In this document: piece by piece, positions 22,401 through 23,394 of the stretch
How positions within the stretch are numbered: position 1 is the stretch's first letter
Layout: every line of letters starts with the position of its first letter
Source: a virus
DNA length: 23,394 nt
Virus record (IMG/VR): IMGVR_UViG_3300010389_000148
Span: 1 to 23,394 of that record
Reading direction: 5' to 3' (one strand)
The notes under the pieces: generated by a model
What the model was told of the DNA's origin: nothing
Databases searched by the model: none
The model's input: the letters and a program-made list of their open reading frames with translations, nothing else
Made by a program: the position numbers and the translations under genes

Positions 22401-23394
22401 TTAGAGATAGAATATCTTTCTGCTTCACCAACATAAGAAGTTGCTGCATCAACGATACCAGCGTTACCAAATGTCCTGAGGTCAGTAACAAGACCATCGA
22501 GGATTAGACCGATGTCACGCTTACACTTGGTTTCGTCAGGGACAGTAGTTGAAGGGTCCCACTGTTTAGCGAGGATAAGTGCTTCTTCAGCAATGAAGTC
22601 TTTGTTTAGTGTGATGAGAGTGCCAGCATCAAATGCTCTACCTGAGGAGCTAGCAAACTTAGGTTGATTTAATTCAAAATTGAGTGTAATACCACCAGCG
22701 GCAGGACCAGTTGCAGTAATGGTAGCGGTAGCATTTACAGTGTCAGTGTCATTAGCATTACCAAGTCTAATCTGAGTAGTGCTAATAATTTCCTTAACAT
22801 AAGTGCCAGCAGGAATTGGATTATTCTGACCAGTTGCAGGAGTTGCCGTAACTGACATACCCTCAACAATACCAATAGTGGTGATTGCTGCAGGAATAGT
22901 TACAACATCATTATTTAAGAAAGTGCTGCAATTTTCAATACGGAATTCCCAGTTACGCATTGCAGCAACTGCAAGACTTCTAGCATATGAGAATGCCTCT
23001 AGAGTCTCTTCTCTTTCACCTTCAATGAAGTCTAATTGATTACCAGTATAGTATGCTTGACCTGCTTGGACGCTGTTGACGTTACCGCCAACGCGAAGGT
23101 CATTAGCAACTGCTTCTAGGATATACCCAACGTCGCGACGGCACTTGCCAATAGTGAGACCTTCTTTGGTAAGAAGATAAGGATATTTACGAGTGATGTA
23201 ACCGTATACTTCAGACGCAATAAAGTCTCTGTTAAGGTCAATTAGATTTGCTGCATCTTGGTCATTGTTAGAAACAACTGCATTATTTGTAGTTGGCGAT
23301 AGGATAGAAAGACCAACTTCAAACTTTCTATAACCAGCTGGAGCAAGTTCTGCTTCACGAATAGACCCAGTAAATCCAGTTGCAGGGTCAAGTT
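13406..23394 (-). CDS. Giant virion structural / tail-fibre-like protein, >3328 aa, 5' partial
   Basis: The frame is open to the right edge, so the start is outside the window. A Met at 22960 (MRNWEF) is not the start: 144 further codons are open upstream, and AMRNW recurs internally near 20440. The visible N-terminal third (about 20200-23394) is built from repeats with a C-(K/R)-R-D-(I/V)-G motif (four copies plus one degenerate) and helical segments. The middle (about 17500-20200) looks mixed. The C-terminal part (13406 to about 17300) has trimeric-fibre-like repeats (VSGDARITGDFTFERDIDVD, TLNVHTDSINSTVNVGT) and H-N-L/M-x-T-G segments. It ends QGWWLMEI. It probably belongs to the tail or baseplate and may act as a long fibre or ruler; this is inferred from context and repeats. 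Confidence 0.93.
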   Translation of the reverse strand, partial: LDPATGFTGSIREAELAPAGYRKFEVGLSILSPTTNNAVVSNNDQDAANLIDLNRDFIASEVYGYITRKYPYLLTKEGLTIGKCRRDVGYILEAVANDLRVGGNVNSVQAGQAYYTGNQLDFIEGEREETLEAFSYARSLAVAAMRNWEFRIENCSTFLNNDVVTIPAAITTIGIVEGMSVTATPATGQNNPIPAGTYVKEIISTTQIRLGNANDTDTVNATATITATGPAAGGITLNFELNQPKFASSSGRAFDAGTLITLNKDFIAEEALILAKQWDPSTTVPDETKCKRDIGLILDGLVTDLRTFGNAGIVDAATSYVGEAERYSISKELILANKREIVDKAAAKLAIEYPDFYYGGSGFSNGGDAQTNVYSRYKDSYRLIQQNKQHIQDKATAEVAVAHPDFYFPDDQQTDNGSRFADSYRLINQNKTEIVQAAYDEIALQHPGFVAPDAAKLLKDISTFVDSATLDLFQGGNRYTRLFTLQYFTEGGPGTIAAETNTALNKAGAMMKAAVTNQLTVKDLTITADPVTGSNTDPLSCSNVRTTIDNLTGIPVASITAGNTNSLPNESVGNIITAGEEKCKRDIGYFIDAISTDLTTLGNSYSIDFIKQYFVEGAVNGKILTFTNSAGTTLLNRADRIYNGVDTTSANGVGATFRVTRDSNGVVDSVTILEGGYGYAATDLVTIPGGKIGGVDIADDITVTVSTVEQAWITGGLQGEEAPSITAYTAAVEAMKLAINNQLFVKDLTLTGDPQPGNPGSGLSVFGTPGVTTNNQDTQSCSNVQATLDTLSELIFTRIRQGDMVTGTATNPALPEINYGSAPTFQEKCKRDIGIVVDAIAEDLALGGNYNIIQATLSYFDSTGNTLINNGLAGELAQSVTAFEEARQLCFKAVTNQLNVRDFDIPEGPAELGVPGPNIPNDNPNAYLDVRNSIDTLFSVLIDKLNNGTLALPAVNYNAGSESLAGELNISVYAFKKVRDLAILAMRNWRTGDGTDNDPLYVKDPTNPLDLQTDFTDGYLSGDAGGTPRCADVAYTIATEFDILIEALENTGPLPPRNSGSDEYIVKYAPQTDDSITVDTSNNKCASTKDAIIEKMRVIDSIIRNGVDAEPLVSQLVNTSEFATRATLFRVGGANPHNMETGTPVRLVPVAANDSVDKRLIRLPKGFDTNTKYYVIAPGKITQPEDYSSGGATAQFNDSQTFMLATSIENATAGNYIYSSETTSISPDIKIEVHQYLTDVNYDLHRYTCSLVSSRVFETTTNHVFDTAINGVQVQQVFFYPLEENLVNGEAVGAALDTLPTKTSGDRLEIDRPYYVGRPATYTKNNEFSLYLTVQNAIDKQNAVQFNFPSGQSFHVFATKKRSPLGYDPAQQCWYLKSLESGNEIYQRITMSDASRGSLYVNKPPRTPDSFFYRADDTREKEDKSYKLRYVIPNYRDDVRDPLEGFAIRIRTDEKRKLLPQKLLLKPVAAGVQKDATFFEEGPSPRERLGISAALTEYDPYNPTFAKRIEGTKTESNVSFTIQSARINDEGYLEMTVFDHGLDLESLKAERFVTVKVSQPQGGNGDFVEGATVTWYGEYTGSAVVHSWFGNENVEGGLEEFNYLILKAVQGELDFDTSTQTFIRQTIAGQADVTAEVLDRPNFGKEDKKEYLYGVEAANVYTITPGDVITDDAARQYRVVSVEDVSDLTETYYIYSIEEIQRRIPRQQDGVYYLTVVRGDISPLPLGSGIGTNFRNFKFSQPVSRLYPLTYKNDPLLFQYDGSDEQGGNQDATLLDPPAASCAADNYIHGLVTINDAKNSATKEAILDFIQNPGSGEYTYTGTNAIKAQTGAASSGAEERLIPIAGDSGFPLEQKLFVELRRPSIARAGNHTFEYLGFGPGNYSTGFPARQTVILTDVQDYYAQSKRQDAGIVFYTGINSNGELYIGNRKINAITGEEEFLDALILEEDDSEDGEFGSLVTVFEDPVTFENIITLNAPPNLTNFFNSPVIINVDPEFEAKMTPPSLKIVSRPGDRQGVVPGDDDQLLDTTRAGDILIDKNRVRAAIFDLNPRGTQRYTLRSGVDNTTPNQDTSGTKARFNSAQSIQFGSSVPLSGDILFKGGEVGNTGSLGWIYANSYVPYTLGATPGNESAIDITGIEFFPNLNVIKLIFQVGKVNFSSTNPGASLGITLTSQIKITGGEGDRLSTVNGVHTVYNNAAEGYEYLESNSYVYLITERSSEAVLTGNAPYLANTAPGAQPNLEISIGTSSWKETGVIGAEALRTETAVYGDYKLGINTIARAVSTDYEDGFVSTATYPRANLDVVGNTFISGRTQTTLSDGSGGTPVATKHAFIVGGDSANPDSTAEFRVTTTTLSQDGRTEGATADIDNGRVGINVNDAALDKNFVVSGDARITGDFTFERDIDVDGGDIRSTAATFNIANQTSTTSLNLTGYAVNVAIADLATADQTINIGTAVTGTSTLNVHTDSINSTVNVGTVENTGAGNVSRITLGGAFANKQSSVFNIKNYQTIVDGILTINGGEINTTSPDGEFTLFPSGITKLNIGLSVGELTLGGVAGETQIRNGIRVQGSAFFESDMTQNGGLKNTNLGIDRNIFGTIRIATLARSSNVATVTTIDPHNLTTGDTAEIDSSVDSFNTVNAVSLTVVDSTTFTYSNTGSNFSAAAATGTVITGVGLNQSTGTLANLNIDFFSVVDDFSGVVNITTVTANKIIVDASGHFFNTNESVQFIDIGNLTGVNTTSTYYIESRDALGFVLKDVNDNTITIALQSGTTDAGTARMVIAETTVDTVGGQPWGDDSYKNQILNGVQTYLLPISNPSGIGISELYLVGTEIVQTVNFPTTYVPDSPVPYTVEVIRGQRGTAQSAQPDGQKVVRLIEQQNASFISPNPVTALDTTINVAEFSAAIKAGDLFRLNKTDLNTGGEYTRITVINPADAQSFTINNGDFGTSVLPKDPLEVFKTISTTGNTQISGDVVIGYDTTKPFINAANDQNLADAYGKTNSEATGATLETTGGGNLTVHNSIELSGNTSTSTPEKQYFVITNGTLPKFYVESASGDTSLYNGADLKIFKDSFFATGSFDKSRTNSATNIALEVLGATGNTKIAGTLRTGDDFAVGTLANPANPESGSNAHTSRFTVDAQTGDTYVGRYLEVNGVSSANPSAATEVVQINNLGVSGNKPFTFRQDASIEAFGHENFYNANGGRKTEFISTQGNTDATAELLRPNLQYLVIPSSTLILKLPTDAITGDTIRIVDVGGALNFANNLVIRASSSNVKVQGSDVGSNLGGGSGQGGELVVNTPNAAFGLIFVGDQDLDGNGIPDAFQGWWLMEI
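17489..17516 (-). other. Stem-loop inside the giant gene
   Basis: CGTTAC and GGTCT on one side pair with AGACC and GTAACG on the other (11 base pairs), with a two-base bulge and a four-base loop, within coding sequence (protein ...VTVFEDPVT...). No T-run follows on the minus strand, so it is not a typical terminator. It may be incidental or an RNA structure that affects translation. Confidence 0.5.
20891..23143 (-). repeat. C-K-R-D-I-G protein repeats in the giant gene
   Basis: Conserved cores are encoded at 23126-23143 (CRRDVG), 22508-22525 (CKRDIG), 21629-21646 (CKRDIG) and 20891-20908 (CKRDIG), plus a degenerate copy lacking Cys at 22007-22024 (LLKDIS). Each is followed by an (I/V)DA-x-x-x-DL-x-x-x-GN pattern, and most by an aromatic Y-F segment, then an NQL-x-V-(K/R)-D strand and, in two copies, a SCSNV segment. 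Spacing is 126-293 residues, so the units are similar in order but differ in length. Confidence 0.8.
22048..22420 (-). repeat. Triple helical repeat in the giant protein
   Basis: Three neighbouring segments share an N-K-x-x-I-x-x-x-A pattern ending in an acidic-aromatic motif: NKREIVDKAAAKLAIEYPDF, then NKQHIQDKATAEVAVAHPDF, then NKTEIVQAAYDEIALQHPGF. The second and third are preceded by DSYRLI. The repeat period is 50 and then 43 residues. They sit between two C-K-R-D-I-G units and look like an expanded insertion. Confidence 0.75.

Noticed and set aside
1-23394. tRNA genes, CRISPR array, integrase, insertion sequences or rho-independent terminators
   Set aside because: No cloverleaf, regular spacer array, recombinase motif or hairpin followed by a T-run was found on either strand by eye.

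Overview
The window looks like part of the genome of a T4-like marine myovirus, most likely a cyanophage infecting Synechococcus or Prochlorococcus. A related phage of another marine bacterium is possible. The evidence is a single-strand array of tightly overlapping short genes, moderate-to-low GC, a very large fibre-like virion protein, three collar-domain tail-tip proteins in a row, two 2OG-Fe(II) oxygenases, and small proteins of the type recurring in marine T4-like phages (for example one beginning MGMFDYFRSSYDLG). I ran no database search, so family names come from motif recognition only.

Every supported gene is on the minus strand, so transcription runs from the right edge (23394) to the left edge (1). 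The right 16 kb is a structural block. A giant virion protein (13406 to beyond 23394, at least 3,328 residues, start outside the window) is followed by three proteins with a phage tail collar domain (12239-13402, 11311-12234, 7321-11304). The last of these carries about eight Ig-like modules ahead of its collar. A 376-residue protein with a tail-assembly-chaperone-like motif (6165-7295) follows, preceded by a probable late promoter of CTAAATA type at 7318-7324. The block probably builds adhesion fibres or tips and the factor that helps assemble them.

The left 6 kb (1-6168) is an accessory array of about twenty short genes with almost no intergenic space. Most start inside the end of the previous gene through ATGA, TAATG, TAGTG or GTGA junctions or longer overlaps, which suggests translational coupling. 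It includes two 2OG-Fe(II) oxygenase-like enzymes (2503-3096 and 3967-4518), several predicted single-pass membrane proteins and many unrecognised acidic or helical proteins.

Five very small genes that a standard length cutoff misses were found by reading the junctions: a 41-residue very basic protein (4688-4813), a 42-residue membrane protein (2378-2506), a 27-residue membrane peptide (2080-2163), a 59-residue GTG-start protein (1309-1488) and a 51-residue protein bridging two neighbours (3273-3428). No tRNA, rRNA, CRISPR array, insertion sequence, integrase or convincing terminator was seen. The largest true gap between genes is about 45 bases.
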